DNA of 64,000 nucleotides from SpSt-501 sp037481615 (GCA_037481615.1 JBBFLI010000004.1), one strand, 5' to 3'; positions 43,291 to 52,184 are shown, numbered from the stretch's first letter. The notes: generated by a model from the letters alone, not told the origin. A program made the numbers and translations.

Positions 43291-44939
43291 AACGGATTTT
43301 CGGCAACCTCACCGGTCTGAAGCCCTCCCAACTGCGACGCATCGAATCCCTCACCCGCCGGCGCACCTCGCCCCGCGAACTGCTCTCCCCGGAGCTCGCC
43401 GCCGAGACGGCACGGCTCTCGCGGGAGATCCGCCGCCAGATCGGGCTGCTCCTCGACCGCCAGGGACGCATCCACGCGGTGACCGTGGGCGACAGCCGCC
43501 GGATCGTCATCCCCGCGAGCGAGGACGAGCGCCCGGCGCCGGGTCGCCTGCGGGGCCTGCGCTGCGTCCACACCCACCTGGACGCGGGGCCGCTCTCCCG
43601 CGAGGACCTGACCGACCTCGCCCTGCTCCGGCTCGATCTCATGGCCGCGATCGCCGTCACCCCGGAGGGTGAGCCCTCCGGGGTGTTCGCCGCGCACTTG
43701 CTTCCCGCAAACGCCGAGCGCCTGCCCCACCGGCTGCTCGAGCCGCTGCCTCCGGATCGGCTCGACATCGACTGTGGGGCGATGATCGCCGCCCTCGAGG
43801 GGGAGCTCGAGCGCGTGGTCCGCAGCCGCTCGGCCGCGGCGGCACCTGAGCGGGCGCTGCTCGTCAGCGTCTCGAGCGCGCCGCGCCGCGAGGCGGAAGA
43901 GTCCCTGCGCGAGCTCGAGGCCCTCACCCGCTCCTGCGGCCTCGAGATCGCCGGCACGATCCTGCAGCAGCGCGAGGCGCCCGACGTCCGCACCCTCGTC
44001 GGCAGCGGCAAGCTCCAGGACCTGGCGATCCAGGCCCTGCAGGAGGGGGCCACACTGCTCGTCTTCGACCAGGAGCTCAGCCCCTCGCAGATCCGCTCGA
44101 TCACCGACCGGGTGGCGCTGAAAGTGATCGACCGCACGCAGCTCATTCTCGATCTCTTCGCCCAGCGCGCCCGCAGCCGCGAGGGCAAGCTCCAGGTGGA
44201 GCTCGCCCAGTTGCGCTATCTCCTGCCGCGGCTCACCGGGCGGGGAACGGCCATGTCGCGCCTGGCGGGGGGCATCGGCGGGCGGGGGCCGGGGGAAACC
44301 CAGCTCGAGCTCGACCGCCGCAAGGTCCGCCGACGCATTCAGATCCTGGAGGACGCCCTCGAAGAGGTCCGCCGCCACCGCGCCCAGCTGCGCATGCGCC
44401 GCGCCCGGCGCCGGCTGCCGATCGTCTCGATCATCGGCTACACGAACGCCGGCAAGAGCACGCTCCTCAACACGATCACCCACAGCCGGGTGCTCGCCGA
44501 AAGCCGCCTCTTTGCGACCCTGGACCCGACCAGCCGCCGCGTGCGCTTCCCCCAGGATCTCGAGGTGATCCTCACGGACACCGTGGGCTTCATCCGCAAC
44601 CTGCCGGAGGAGCTGCGCGTGGCCTTCCGGGCGACCCTCGAGGAGCTGGAGAGCGCGGATCTGCTCCTTCACGTGGTGGACCTGAGCCACCCGCGCTTCG
44701 AGGAACAGATGGCCGCCGTCGAAGACATTCTCGCGGGCCTCGGCCTGGAGGGCAAACCGACGGTGCGCGTCTTCAACAAGGTCGACCGCGTCGACCCGGG
44801 GGAAGCCCGGGCGCTCTGCCGGCGCCACGAGGCGATCGCCGTCTCCGCGCTCGACCCCCAGACCCTGCGGCCGCTGATCGCGGAGATCCTCCGCCGGCTG
44901 CCTCGGCCCCAACCCCTTGTGGTTGACACACCCTCCTGA
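43287..44939 (+). CDS. hflX: GTPase HflX (long form)
   Basis: A 550-residue ribosome-associated GTPase that splits stalled or stress-damaged 70S ribosomes. The N-terminal extension (about 1-180) is the long form found in Gram-positive and deltaproteobacterial HflX. The HflX nucleotide-binding-like domain follows (VGSGKLQDL), then the glycine-rich hinge GRGTAMSRLAGGIGGRGPGE and the G domain: G1 GYTNAGKSTL, G3 DTVGFI, G4 NKVD. The ATG at 43287 overlaps the dnaB stop, so it is part of the same operon. Confidence 0.95.
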   Translation: MKRIFGNLTGLKPSQLRRIESLTRRRTSPRELLSPELAAETARLSREIRRQIGLLLDRQGRIHAVTVGDSRRIVIPASEDERPAPGRLRGLRCVHTHLDAGPLSREDLTDLALLRLDLMAAIAVTPEGEPSGVFAAHLLPANAERLPHRLLEPLPPDRLDIDCGAMIAALEGELERVVRSRSAAAAPERALLVSVSSAPRREAEESLRELEALTRSCGLEIAGTILQQREAPDVRTLVGSGKLQDLAIQALQEGATLLVFDQELSPSQIRSITDRVALKVIDRTQLILDLFAQRARSREGKLQVELAQLRYLLPRLTGRGTAMSRLAGGIGGRGPGETQLELDRRKVRRRIQILEDALEEVRRHRAQLRMRRARRRLPIVSIIGYTNAGKSTLLNTITHSRVLAESRLFATLDPTSRRVRFPQDLEVILTDTVGFIRNLPEELRVAFRATLEELESADLLLHVVDLSHPRFEEQMAAVEDILAGLGLEGKPTVRVFNKVDRVDPGEARALCRRHEAIAVSALDPQTLRPLIAEILRRLPRPQPLVVDTPS

Positions 44940-44950
44940 GTCGATAGAAT
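44923..44950 (+). promoter_or_regulatory. Near-consensus promoter right before the suhB-like gene
   Basis: -35 TTGACA (44923-44928), 16-nt spacer, -10 TAGAAT (44945-44950). The predicted start, near 44957, is only about 3 nt before the ATG at 44960, implying a leaderless or nearly leaderless mRNA. Confidence 0.65.
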
Positions 44951-44959
44951 GGGATCGGG

Positions 44960-45751
44960 ATGGAAAGCGAACGGCTGTTGCGCCTTGCCCTGCGCGCGGC
45001 CTACCGCGGCGCGGATGTCCTGCGCGAGCGGTTCCGCCGGGCACAGGCGATCCACCGCAAGGGGCCGAACGATCTCGTCACCGAGGCGGATCTCGCCGCC
45101 GAGGAGGTGATCGTCCGGACGTTGCGCCGGGAGTTCCCCGGGCATGCGGTCATCGCCGAGGAGGGGGGGACGTACGCCGAAGGCGCCGAATACCGCTGGC
45201 TGGTCGACCCCCTCGACGGCACGGTCAACTTCGCCCACGGGGTGCCGCTGTTCGCCGTCTCGATCGCCTGCCTGCGCGGGGAAGAGCCGCTGGTCGCGGC
45301 CGTGCTCCAGCCCCTGACCGGCGAGCTCTTCTGCGCCCGCGCCGGGGCCGGCGCCTTCCGCAACGGCGAGCCGGTCCGCGTCTCCCGCGAGGAGAGGGTC
45401 GGCGACGGGCTGCTGGCGACGGGCTTTCCCTACGACCGGGAAGCGGACTGGGGGCCGCTCACCGCCCGATTTCTTCGCTGCCTGCGGGCGGCACGCGGCA
45501 TCCGCCGCCTCGGATCGGCGGCGCTTGATCTCTGCCTCGTCGCCAGCGGCTGTTTCGCCGGCTACTGGGAACGGTCGCTCCAACCCTGGGACACGGCGGC
45601 CGGGGTGCTGATCGTGCGCGAGGCGGGCGGGCGGGTGAGCGATTTTCACGGCCGGCCGTTTTCGCTCGGAAAGGGCGAAATCGCGGCGACCAACGGCCGC
45701 ATCCACGAAGAGCTGCTGCAATTGCTCGAGGAGGAAACCGGCGATGCCTGA
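44960..45751 (+). CDS. suhB: Inositol monophosphatase-family phosphatase (SuhB-like)
   Basis: A 263-residue Mg-dependent sugar-phosphatase. Metal-binding motifs: the Glu pair in IAEEGG, WLVDPLDGTVNFAHG (motif A, DPxDGTxN) and the C-terminal WDTAAGVLIVREAGG (motif B). It also has the substrate helix RRLGSAALDLCLVASG. It dephosphorylates inositol-1-phosphate or related compounds; in E. coli SuhB also acts in rRNA transcription. Length is normal. Eight bases overlap with the next small gene. A promoter lies so close that initiation may be leaderless. Confidence 0.92.
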   Translation: MESERLLRLALRAAYRGADVLRERFRRAQAIHRKGPNDLVTEADLAAEEVIVRTLRREFPGHAVIAEEGGTYAEGAEYRWLVDPLDGTVNFAHGVPLFAVSIACLRGEEPLVAAVLQPLTGELFCARAGAGAFRNGEPVRVSREERVGDGLLATGFPYDREADWGPLTARFLRCLRAARGIRRLGSAALDLCLVASGCFAGYWERSLQPWDTAAGVLIVREAGGRVSDFHGRPFSLGKGEIAATNGRIHEELLQLLEEETGDA

Positions 45752-45944
45752 TCGGACCGGGCCCGGCGGCCGGAAGCCTTTCCGGCTCCGCGCCGGATGT
45801 TTCGGCGACTTCCAGGCCCGCGATGCAATCTGCCGCCGTTACTGCGCCATCCGCATCCGCTGTCTGATCGCCCGCGAAGAGCGGATCGAGCTCGAGCGGA
45901 CCGCCGAACTCGAAGGCGGGGCCGCGCGGGCCCGCTTTCAGTGA
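45744..45944 (+). CDS. Small four-cysteine conserved protein
   Basis: A 66-residue protein with CFGDFQARDAICRRYCAIRI followed by RCLIARE and an acidic helix. The Cys spacing (C-x10-C-x3-C-x5-C) and following helix resemble short Desulfobacterota proteins I remember as uncharacterised, possibly metal-binding. The ATG at 45744 overlaps the suhB-like gene by 8 nt, so it is translationally coupled. Its 3' end overlaps the convergent dnaA-like gene by 7 nt. The function is unknown. Confidence 0.68.
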   Translation: MPDRTGPGGRKPFRLRAGCFGDFQARDAICRRYCAIRIRCLIAREERIELERTAELEGGAARARFQ

Positions 45945-47293
45945 AGGGGGGAGCGGGGCGGCGATTCGAGGCGGCTCTGGAAAAATTCGACCTGCTGGCG
46001 CAGGGCGGGGTCGGTCTGGATGCCCTTTTCGATCGCCTGAATCGAATGGATCACGGTCGCGTGGTAGCGGTTGAAGCTCCTGCCGATCGCCTGCAGCGGC
46101 GTGTCCGTGAAGCGGCGTGCGAGAAAGATGGCCATTTGCCGCGGCCGGACGAGCTGCTGCCGCCGGGAGGGGGAAACGAGCTCCTCTTCCGAAACGCGGT
46201 AATGTTCGCAGACGAGTTTCTTGATCAGCTCGAGGGTGATCCGGCGGCGGCCGCTGATCATCTGCCGCACGACGTTTTCGGCGAGCTTGAGGTCGATCGG
46301 GACCCCGAGGAGCGAGGAGCGCGCAGCCACCCCGTTTAGCCCGCTCTCGAGCTGCCGGATGTCGCCGACGAGTTCCGCGGCGAGGTAGTCGAAGACCTCC
46401 GCGGGGATCTCGTAGCCGTGCAGTCGGGCCTTGTGCTGCAGGATGCGCAGCCGCGTGCGGTGGTTGGGCGGCTCGATCGCCGTGATCAGGCTGCAGGAGA
46501 ACCGCGAACGCAGGGATTCGTGCAGCCGGGGGATCTCGGAGGGGCGGCAGATGCTGGAAAAGAGGATCCGCTTGCCCGACTCGAAGAGGCTGTCCAGGGT
46601 CGCCGCGAGCTCGACCTGCGTGCGCTCCTTTCCCCCCAGGCCGTGGACGTCCTCGAGGAGCAGCACATCGCACTGGCTGCGGTACTTGGCCTTGAACTGG
46701 TCCAGGGCGTCGCGGCGGTAGGCCTGGACCATCTCGTTGCTGAAATCTTCGGCGGTCATGTAGTAGACGCGCTCGCGAGGGCTGTGGTTCAGCACGTGGT
46801 GGCCGATCGCCTGCGAGAGGTGGCTTTTCCCCAACCCGGTCCCCGAATAGAGAAACACCGCCGGCTGCGTGCAGCCTTTGCGGCTGGCAAGCGAGAGGGA
46901 GGCCGAGTAGGCGAAATCGTTGTTCGCGCCGACGACGAAATGCTCGAAGGTGAAATCGCGGCGCAGGAAACGGCCGTTGTGCGGGCGTACGGCCTCGCTC
47001 GGCAGCGGAAGCTGGGTCCCGCCGCTGTCGGCCTCCGCACCGCGGGACGCACGACGGCCGGCGACCTGGAAGTCGACGCGGACCTCCTCCCCGTGGATGC
47101 GGGCGAGCTCGCTGCGGATCGTGGGGCCGAAGTGTTCCTGCACGCGTTTGCGCGAAAACGCGTTGGGGCAGATGATGACCCAGTCGCCGGCCTCGGATCG
47201 CTCCAGGCCGAGGGGCTCGATCCACATGCGGTAGCTGTGGGCGGCGATGCGCTTTTTCAGCGCGGTGCGCAGATCTTTCCAGATCTTTTCCAT
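45938..47293 (-). CDS. dnaA: DnaA-type replication initiator, divergent
   Basis: A 451-residue AAA+ protein with the full DnaA plan: domain I (1-75; IWKDLRTALKKRIAAHSYRMW), a linker, domain III with Walker A YSGTGLGKSHLSQAIG, Walker B LLLEDVHGLGGKERTQ and sensor motifs, and domain IV (about 350-445) with RQMAIFLARRFT. It differs from standard DnaA at diagnostic places: Walker B Glu-Asp-Val-His replaces Asp-Asp-Ile-Gln, and the DNA-contact signature reads FNRYHATVIHSIQ instead of GGRDHTTVxxA. No dnaN or recF neighbours it. It may be the only initiator of this organism or a paralogue that regulates replication or transcription; I cannot tell from this window. Start: ATG at 47293, MEKIW. Confidence 0.85.
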   Translation of the reverse strand: MEKIWKDLRTALKKRIAAHSYRMWIEPLGLERSEAGDWVIICPNAFSRKRVQEHFGPTIRSELARIHGEEVRVDFQVAGRRASRGAEADSGGTQLPLPSEAVRPHNGRFLRRDFTFEHFVVGANNDFAYSASLSLASRKGCTQPAVFLYSGTGLGKSHLSQAIGHHVLNHSPRERVYYMTAEDFSNEMVQAYRRDALDQFKAKYRSQCDVLLLEDVHGLGGKERTQVELAATLDSLFESGKRILFSSICRPSEIPRLHESLRSRFSCSLITAIEPPNHRTRLRILQHKARLHGYEIPAEVFDYLAAELVGDIRQLESGLNGVAARSSLLGVPIDLKLAENVVRQMISGRRRITLELIKKLVCEHYRVSEEELVSPSRRQQLVRPRQMAIFLARRFTDTPLQAIGRSFNRYHATVIHSIQAIEKGIQTDPALRQQVEFFQSRLESPPRSPLH

Positions 47294-48008
47294 GCCGAAG
47301 TTTGCCGCTTCCGGAGAAAAAAGGACATTTGAAGTTCGCGAGCGGAGATTTCCGCGCTGCGCCGCAGCCGGTCGTGGAGCGGGTCACCCCCGGCCCGCCG
47401 GCCCCGCGGGACGAGGCTGCCTTTTAGGCCAGCCCCCTCAGGGAGTCAAATCGGAATTCCCATGATTCCCGGGCGGGGGCCGAGCGTTTTGAACAAATTA
47501 TATTCCTTTGTTATCATGGGCAATCTGAACCGCGATGCAGCCCCGGGGGCTTCCGCCTTCGTTCCGGCCGATTGTTAGATTTCCAAACAATATCAGCGGA
47601 TCCTTCACCGGAGGGGACGCCGGTCGAAAGAGCTATCTTCACAAATCAATTTTTTTCGCCTATTTTCATCTAATTTCATGATTTCGAACCCCGATTTGCG
47701 GTCATGAAGGATGGACCTAGAGGCGCTGGCGGGAACGGCGCCGGGGGCGCCGAAGAGGAGAGGCTAATACATTCCGTCAGGGGTTGTCATATTTTAACTA
47801 ATCGATTCTATTGTTATAAAATGGATTTTGAGCTTGGCCTTGGATCCTGCGAAACGGCCGACACCGCGACTTGCCGGTTGCGGTACGGCAAGCTGCAGGC
47901 CGGAAAATAAACCTCAGATTTTCCCATTTCAGTCTTTTTTTTGCATTTATGGATCATTTCCGGGGATGCGCTCCGGCGCCTCCCCGCCGCCGCCGAGGAT
48001 CGCCGCCG
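47294..48008. other. Long AT-richer intergenic region between dnaA-like and uvrA
   Basis: 715 bp, the longest gap in the window and noticeably AT-rich (T/A runs around 47490-47520, 47570-47600, 47640-47690, 47785-47825 and 47905-47950). I looked for DnaA boxes (TTATNCACA and its complement) and found none that match well. There is a short inverted repeat, ATTGTT/AACAAT (47571-47576 and 47586-47591), and a TATAAA-like -10 at 47815-47820. Short frames such as 47704-47910 show no motif. It holds both promoters of the divergent genes and could hold an origin or operator sites. Confidence 0.55.
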
Positions 48009-50870
48009 ATGGCCGCAACGCAGATCGTGGTTCGCGGGGCCCGCCAGCACAATCTGAAGAACATCGATATCCGTCTGCCCTGTCTCAGCCTGACGGTGAT
48101 TTCCGGGCTTTCCGGATCGGGAAAATCCTCGCTCGCCTTCGACACCCTCTATGCCGAGGGCCAACGGCGTTACGTGGAATCCCTCTCGCCCGACGCGCGG
48201 CAAGTCCTCGAGCGGCTGGAGAAGCCCGACGTGGACCTGATCGAAGGCCTCGCCCCGGCGATCGCCATCGAACCGCGCCTGACCGCCTATCCCCCGCGCT
48301 CTACCGTGGGAACGGTCACCGAAATCTACGATTTCCTCCGCCTGCTCTTCGCCCGCGCCGGCACCCTCCATTGCCCCTCCTGCGGCCGGGAGATCGCCGG
48401 CGTCCCTCTCGACCGCATGGTCGACCGCGTCGAGTCGCTTCCGCCGGGTTCCCGCCTCACGGTACTCGCGCCGCTTTCCTTCGCGCGCCGGCAGGAGCTG
48501 CGGGAGGCGCTGCAACGGCTGCGACGCGAAGGCTTCGCCCGCATCCGCGTCGACGGCCGGATCAAGGAGCTCGACCCGGCCGTCCGCCTGCCTCAGCCGG
48601 CCGGCGGCAACGTGGAGCTGGTCGTCGACCGGCTGATCGCCGGCCCGACCCTCCGCAAGCGGCTGGCCGACTCGCTCGAGATCGCGCTCGCCCGCGGCGG
48701 CGGCCGCGCGCTCGTGGCGATCGAGGGGGGGGAGACGCTTTCCTTCACCGCCGCCCCCCTCTGCGGCGCCTGCGGCTTCGTCGCCCCCGAACTCACCCCC
48801 GCCCGCTTCTCGTTCCATTCGCCCCACGGCGCCTGCAGCGCCTGCGGCGGGCTGGGCGTCATCGAAGAGATCGATCCGAAGCGCGTGGTGCCGGATCCGC
48901 GGCTTTCCCTGCGCGAGGGGGCGGTCCTCGCCTGGTCGAACCGCCGGGGGGCCCGATTCTGGGACTACCTCGAGGCGCTCACCGCCCACTACGGCACCTC
49001 GATCCACACGCCCTTCGGGGAACTGCCCGAGGCCTTCCGCCGGGTGCTCTGGCACGGATCCGGCGAGGAGGCCATCGCTTTCGCCTTCGACCGCGGCACG
49101 ACCCGCATCCAGTTCCGCCGTCCCTTCGAGGGCATCCTGCCCTCCCTGGAGCGGCGCTACCGCGAAACCGATTCCCCGGCCGTCCGCGAGGAAATCCGGC
49201 GCTTCATGAAGACCGCCCCCTGTTCCGCCTGCGGGGGAACCCGCCTGAACGCGCTGGCGCGCGCCGTGCGGATCGCCGGGCGCACCCTGCCCGAGATCTG
49301 CGCCCTGCCGATCCCGGCGGCTCTCGCCTTCCTGCAGGGCCTCAAGCTTTCCGGAACGCGCCAGGCCGTCGCCCGGCGCCTGCTCGCGGAAATCGTCCCC
49401 CGCCTGCAGTGTCTGATCGATCTCGGCCTCTCCTACCTCACGCTCGACCGCCCGGCCCTCACGCTCTCGAGCGGGGAGGGCCAGCGCGTGCGGCTGGCCA
49501 CGCAGCTCGGCTCTCGTCTGAGCGGGGTGCTCTACGTGCTCGACGAGCCGAGCATCGGGCTCCACCCCCGGGACACCGCGCGCCTGCGGCGGATCCTGCT
49601 CTCGCTGCGCGACCTGGGGAACACGGTGCTCGTGGTCGAGCACGACGAGGAAATCCTGCGTTCCGCCGATCACGTGATCGACCTCGGGCCGGGCGCAGGC
49701 GACGAGGGGGGCCACCTGATCTACTCCGGCCCGCTGGCCGGCCTGCTCGAGGAGTCGCGCTCCCTGACCGGGGCCTACCTTTCCGGCAAGTGCGCGATCG
49801 GGCGGCCCGAGAGGCGGCGCGGCGGTGGGGGGCCGAGGATCCTCCTCCAGGGGGCCCGGCACAACAACCTGAAAGGCATCACCGTCGGCTTCCCCCTCGG
49901 CCGCCTCGTCGCCGTAACCGGGGTCTCCGGATCCGGCAAGTCCTCGCTGGTCGTGGACACCCTCTACCCCGCTCTGCTCCGGGCGCTCGGCCGTGCGGGA
50001 CCCGAGCCGGGAGCCCACGAGCGGCTGGAAGGCGTGGAGGCGGTCGACCGCACGGTCCTCGTCGACCCGAGCCCGATCGGCCGCACCGTTCGCTCCAATC
50101 CCGCGACGGTGCTCGGGATCTTCGATGGGATCCGCGGGCTCTTCGCCCGCACGCCGGAGGCCCGCATGCGCGGGTACGGGCCGCAGCGCTTCAGTTTCAA
50201 CCTGCCGGGCGGCCGCTGCGAGGTCTGCTCCGGCGAAGGCATCCAGCGCATCCCCATGCAGTTCCTGCCCGACGTCGCCGTCACCTGCGACGCCTGCGGC
50301 GGCAAGCGCTACAACCGCGAGACCCTGGAGATCCGCTATCGCGGGAAATCGATCGCCGAAGTGCTGGAGATGACGGCCGCGGAGGGCTTGGACTTCTTCG
50401 GGCGGGTCCCGGCCTTGCACGAACGGCTGCTGCCGCTGGTGGAGGTCGGCCTGGGCTACCTTCGCCTGGGCCAGGCGGCCCCGACCCTCTCCGGGGGGGA
50501 AGCCCAGCGGCTGAAGCTCGCGCGCGAGCTCGGCCGCGGCGCAAGCGGCGGCCGGGTGCTTTATCTGCTCGACGAGCCCACGGTCGGCCTCCACCCGGAG
50601 GACGTGCGCCGCCTGCTGCTCGTCCTCCAGCGCCTGGTCGACGCGGGCCACACGGTCGTCGTGATCGAGCATCATCTCGACGTGATCGCCGCGGCCGACT
50701 GGGTGATCGACCTCGGGCCGGAGGGGGGGGAGCGGGGCGGAGCATTGGTCGCCGAAGGCCCCCCCGAGGAGATCGCCGCCTGTGCGGCTTCGGCGACGGG
50801 CGCATTTCTCGGCCAGCGCCTCCGGGGCGACGGGCGGGCCCGATCCCCCGAGGCCGCGGGGAAAACCTGA
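48009..50870 (+). CDS. uvrA: Excinuclease ABC subunit A
   Basis: A 953-residue DNA-damage recognition ATPase of nucleotide excision repair. It has two ABC modules: Walker A GLSGSGKSSLAFDTLYAEGQ (about residue 35), signature LSSGEGQRVRLA and Walker B region VLYVLDEPSIGLHP in the first; GVSGSGKSSLVVDTLYPALL, LSGGEAQRLKLARELG and LLDEPTVGLHPEDV in the second. Zinc-binding cysteines are present (CPSCGREI; CGACG with CSACGG; CEVCSGEG with CDACGGK). Length and order are typical. The ATG at 48009 begins the usual IVVRGARQHNLKNI; a start at 47949 would add residues outside the family. The promoter lies in the AT-rich region upstream. Confidence 0.97.
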   Translation: MAATQIVVRGARQHNLKNIDIRLPCLSLTVISGLSGSGKSSLAFDTLYAEGQRRYVESLSPDARQVLERLEKPDVDLIEGLAPAIAIEPRLTAYPPRSTVGTVTEIYDFLRLLFARAGTLHCPSCGREIAGVPLDRMVDRVESLPPGSRLTVLAPLSFARRQELREALQRLRREGFARIRVDGRIKELDPAVRLPQPAGGNVELVVDRLIAGPTLRKRLADSLEIALARGGGRALVAIEGGETLSFTAAPLCGACGFVAPELTPARFSFHSPHGACSACGGLGVIEEIDPKRVVPDPRLSLREGAVLAWSNRRGARFWDYLEALTAHYGTSIHTPFGELPEAFRRVLWHGSGEEAIAFAFDRGTTRIQFRRPFEGILPSLERRYRETDSPAVREEIRRFMKTAPCSACGGTRLNALARAVRIAGRTLPEICALPIPAALAFLQGLKLSGTRQAVARRLLAEIVPRLQCLIDLGLSYLTLDRPALTLSSGEGQRVRLATQLGSRLSGVLYVLDEPSIGLHPRDTARLRRILLSLRDLGNTVLVVEHDEEILRSADHVIDLGPGAGDEGGHLIYSGPLAGLLEESRSLTGAYLSGKCAIGRPERRRGGGGPRILLQGARHNNLKGITVGFPLGRLVAVTGVSGSGKSSLVVDTLYPALLRALGRAGPEPGAHERLEGVEAVDRTVLVDPSPIGRTVRSNPATVLGIFDGIRGLFARTPEARMRGYGPQRFSFNLPGGRCEVCSGEGIQRIPMQFLPDVAVTCDACGGKRYNRETLEIRYRGKSIAEVLEMTAAEGLDFFGRVPALHERLLPLVEVGLGYLRLGQAAPTLSGGEAQRLKLARELGRGASGGRVLYLLDEPTVGLHPEDVRRLLLVLQRLVDAGHTVVVIEHHLDVIAAADWVIDLGPEGGERGGALVAEGPPEEIAACAASATGAFLGQRLRGDGRARSPEAAGKT

Positions 50871-50879
50871 CGCGAGGGG

Positions 50880-51746
50880 TCAGCGGGCGGCCGGCCCGGG
50901 AAGGAAAAAGGAATAGGCGCTCTCGATCTCCTCGGCGAGCGTGGCGTAGAAATCCCCCGCCCGCTGCAGGGTGCCCATGATGAACTTGCGCGCGTCGGGG
51001 TGCAGGGCGGAGAGGTCGATCACGCAGTCCGGGTTCCGGTCGTAGCTGTTCACGAGGAGGTTCGCCACGTGGATCATCAGGCAGAACTCCGCGTTTTCGA
51101 GATCCGGCCGGTAGTCGTGATGAAAGCGGATCGCCTCGACCAGCCCGTGGGGCAGCTGCCAGCGGGCCGCCAGGTGGGCCCCGATCGCCGCGTGCCCCGC
51201 CGGGCTGTTGCCGCGTTCGGCCTCGTGGAAGGGGCAGCCCTCCTCGCGCGAGGCCTTCCAGACGGACGCGAAGACGTCGGGGAAATACTGGGCGAGGATC
51301 ACCTTGCCGACGTCGTGCAGCAGCCCGCCCACGAAACAGTTGTCCGGGGAGTTGATCCGCGTCCGCGCCGAGAGCGCCTTGCTGGTCACGGCCACCGCCA
51401 GCGAATGCTTCCAGAAATCGGTGACGTCGAGGCCCTCGAGCCGGATGCGGCGGGAGAGGGTCTCGATCACCGAGACCGAGACGATCGCGTTGCGCACGGC
51501 GTTGAACCCCAGCATGATCACCGCGCTGCGGATGTCGGCGACCTTGGATCGCACGCCGTAGAAGGCCGAGTTGACGAGCTTCAGGATCTTCAGCGCCGTC
51601 GCCTGGTCGCGTTCGATGATCTGGCTTACGCGCGCCACGGGGGTCTCCGGGTCCTGCAACAGGCGGTTCAACTCGAGCACGATGCTGGGCAGGGTCGGGA
51701 TGTCCCGGATGCGGTCCAGCCGTTCGAGAAACGCGGATTCGTCCAT
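50880..51746 (-). CDS. HDOD-domain signalling protein
   Basis: A 288-residue single HDOD (HD-related output) protein. Typical are LPSIVLELNRLLQDPET, RDQATALKILKLVNSAFYG, and SAVIMLGFNAVRNAIVSVSV. The remnant HD motif GGLLHDVGK keeps His-Asp, and a second His-His pair (IRFHHDY) is present. HDOD proteins act in signalling and motility regulation, usually without proven enzyme activity. Start: ATG at 51746 (MDESAFLERLD) rather than an ATG 12 codons upstream. Convergent with uvrA (9-bp gap). No other signalling gene is adjacent. Confidence 0.92.
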   Translation of the reverse strand: MDESAFLERLDRIRDIPTLPSIVLELNRLLQDPETPVARVSQIIERDQATALKILKLVNSAFYGVRSKVADIRSAVIMLGFNAVRNAIVSVSVIETLSRRIRLEGLDVTDFWKHSLAVAVTSKALSARTRINSPDNCFVGGLLHDVGKVILAQYFPDVFASVWKASREEGCPFHEAERGNSPAGHAAIGAHLAARWQLPHGLVEAIRFHHDYRPDLENAEFCLMIHVANLLVNSYDRNPDCVIDLSALHPDARKFIMGTLQRAGDFYATLAEEIESAYSFFLPGPAAR

Positions 51747-51837
51747 GGCTTCTACCCCTTCGGCGTTCGGTCTGCGGCGCAAGGGGGGACCCGGCGCTCA
51801 GGGGTAATATCGGTCGGATCGGATGGCGCTTTAGCCG

Positions 51838-51872
51838 AAAAAAAAACCCGCCCGGTGGGGCACCGGACGGGT
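51838..51872 (-). terminator. Intrinsic terminator of the PxxKW gene
   Basis: On the minus strand, a 13-position stem (AACCCGTCCGGTG / CACCGGGCGGGTT, one mismatch), a 4-nt loop, then eight or more T residues. It lies 25 bp after the PxxKW stop. This is a textbook intrinsic terminator. Confidence 0.9.
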
Positions 51873-51896
51873 TCCGCCGCAGGCCGGCGCCGGCGC

Positions 51897-52184
51897 TCAG
51901 CGGCCGGCCGAACGCTTGGAAGCCTTGAGGGGGTTGATCTTCTGCTTGGACTCGGAGGCGGCCGGTGCGGCCGAGACATGTGTCGCCAGGTTGCAGATCC
52001 CCCGCTTCCACTTGGCCGAGGGCTCGGGGCAGGCCGTGCAATACCAGCCCGCCTGGAACTGGTTCCGCCGGCCGCAGCCCTCACAGGACTCGACGACCTG
52101 CTGGCAGATCCCGCCCTTGTAGGCACATCCCTTGGAGGTCATGAAGGCGCATTCGACGCCGGGTTTGATGCTGGTGCAGCGCAT
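51897..52184 (-). CDS. PxxKW-family cysteine-rich protein
   Basis: A 95-residue protein with about nine cysteines: MRCTSIKPGVECAFM, then CAYKGGICQQVVESCEGCGR, then WYCTACPEPSAKWKRGICN, which contains the PxxKW motif. A basic tail ends NPLKASKRSAGR. The family is common in sulfate- and metal-reducing Desulfobacterota; the cysteines suggest a metal or Fe-S site, but no function is established that I know of. Start: ATG at 52184 with AGGGG nine bases before; an ATG three codons upstream sits too close to that site. It has its own promoter, a leader hairpin and a strong terminator, so it is a single-gene unit. Confidence 0.9.
   Translation of the reverse strand: MRCTSIKPGVECAFMTSKGCAYKGGICQQVVESCEGCGRRNQFQAGWYCTACPEPSAKWKRGICNLATHVSAAPAASESKQKINPLKASKRSAGR

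Noticed and set aside
47704..47910. 68-residue plus-strand frame in the AT-rich gap
   Set aside because: No ribosome site or motif, mixed composition, and it spans the candidate uvrA promoter.
47294..48008. Definite oriC
   Set aside because: I could not find matches to TTATNCACA on either strand, and dnaN is absent; only a weak hypothesis remains.
47814..50675. 953-residue minus-strand open frame opposite uvrA
   Set aside because: Antisense of a gene with all UvrA motifs; composition is typical of a third-position GC shadow.
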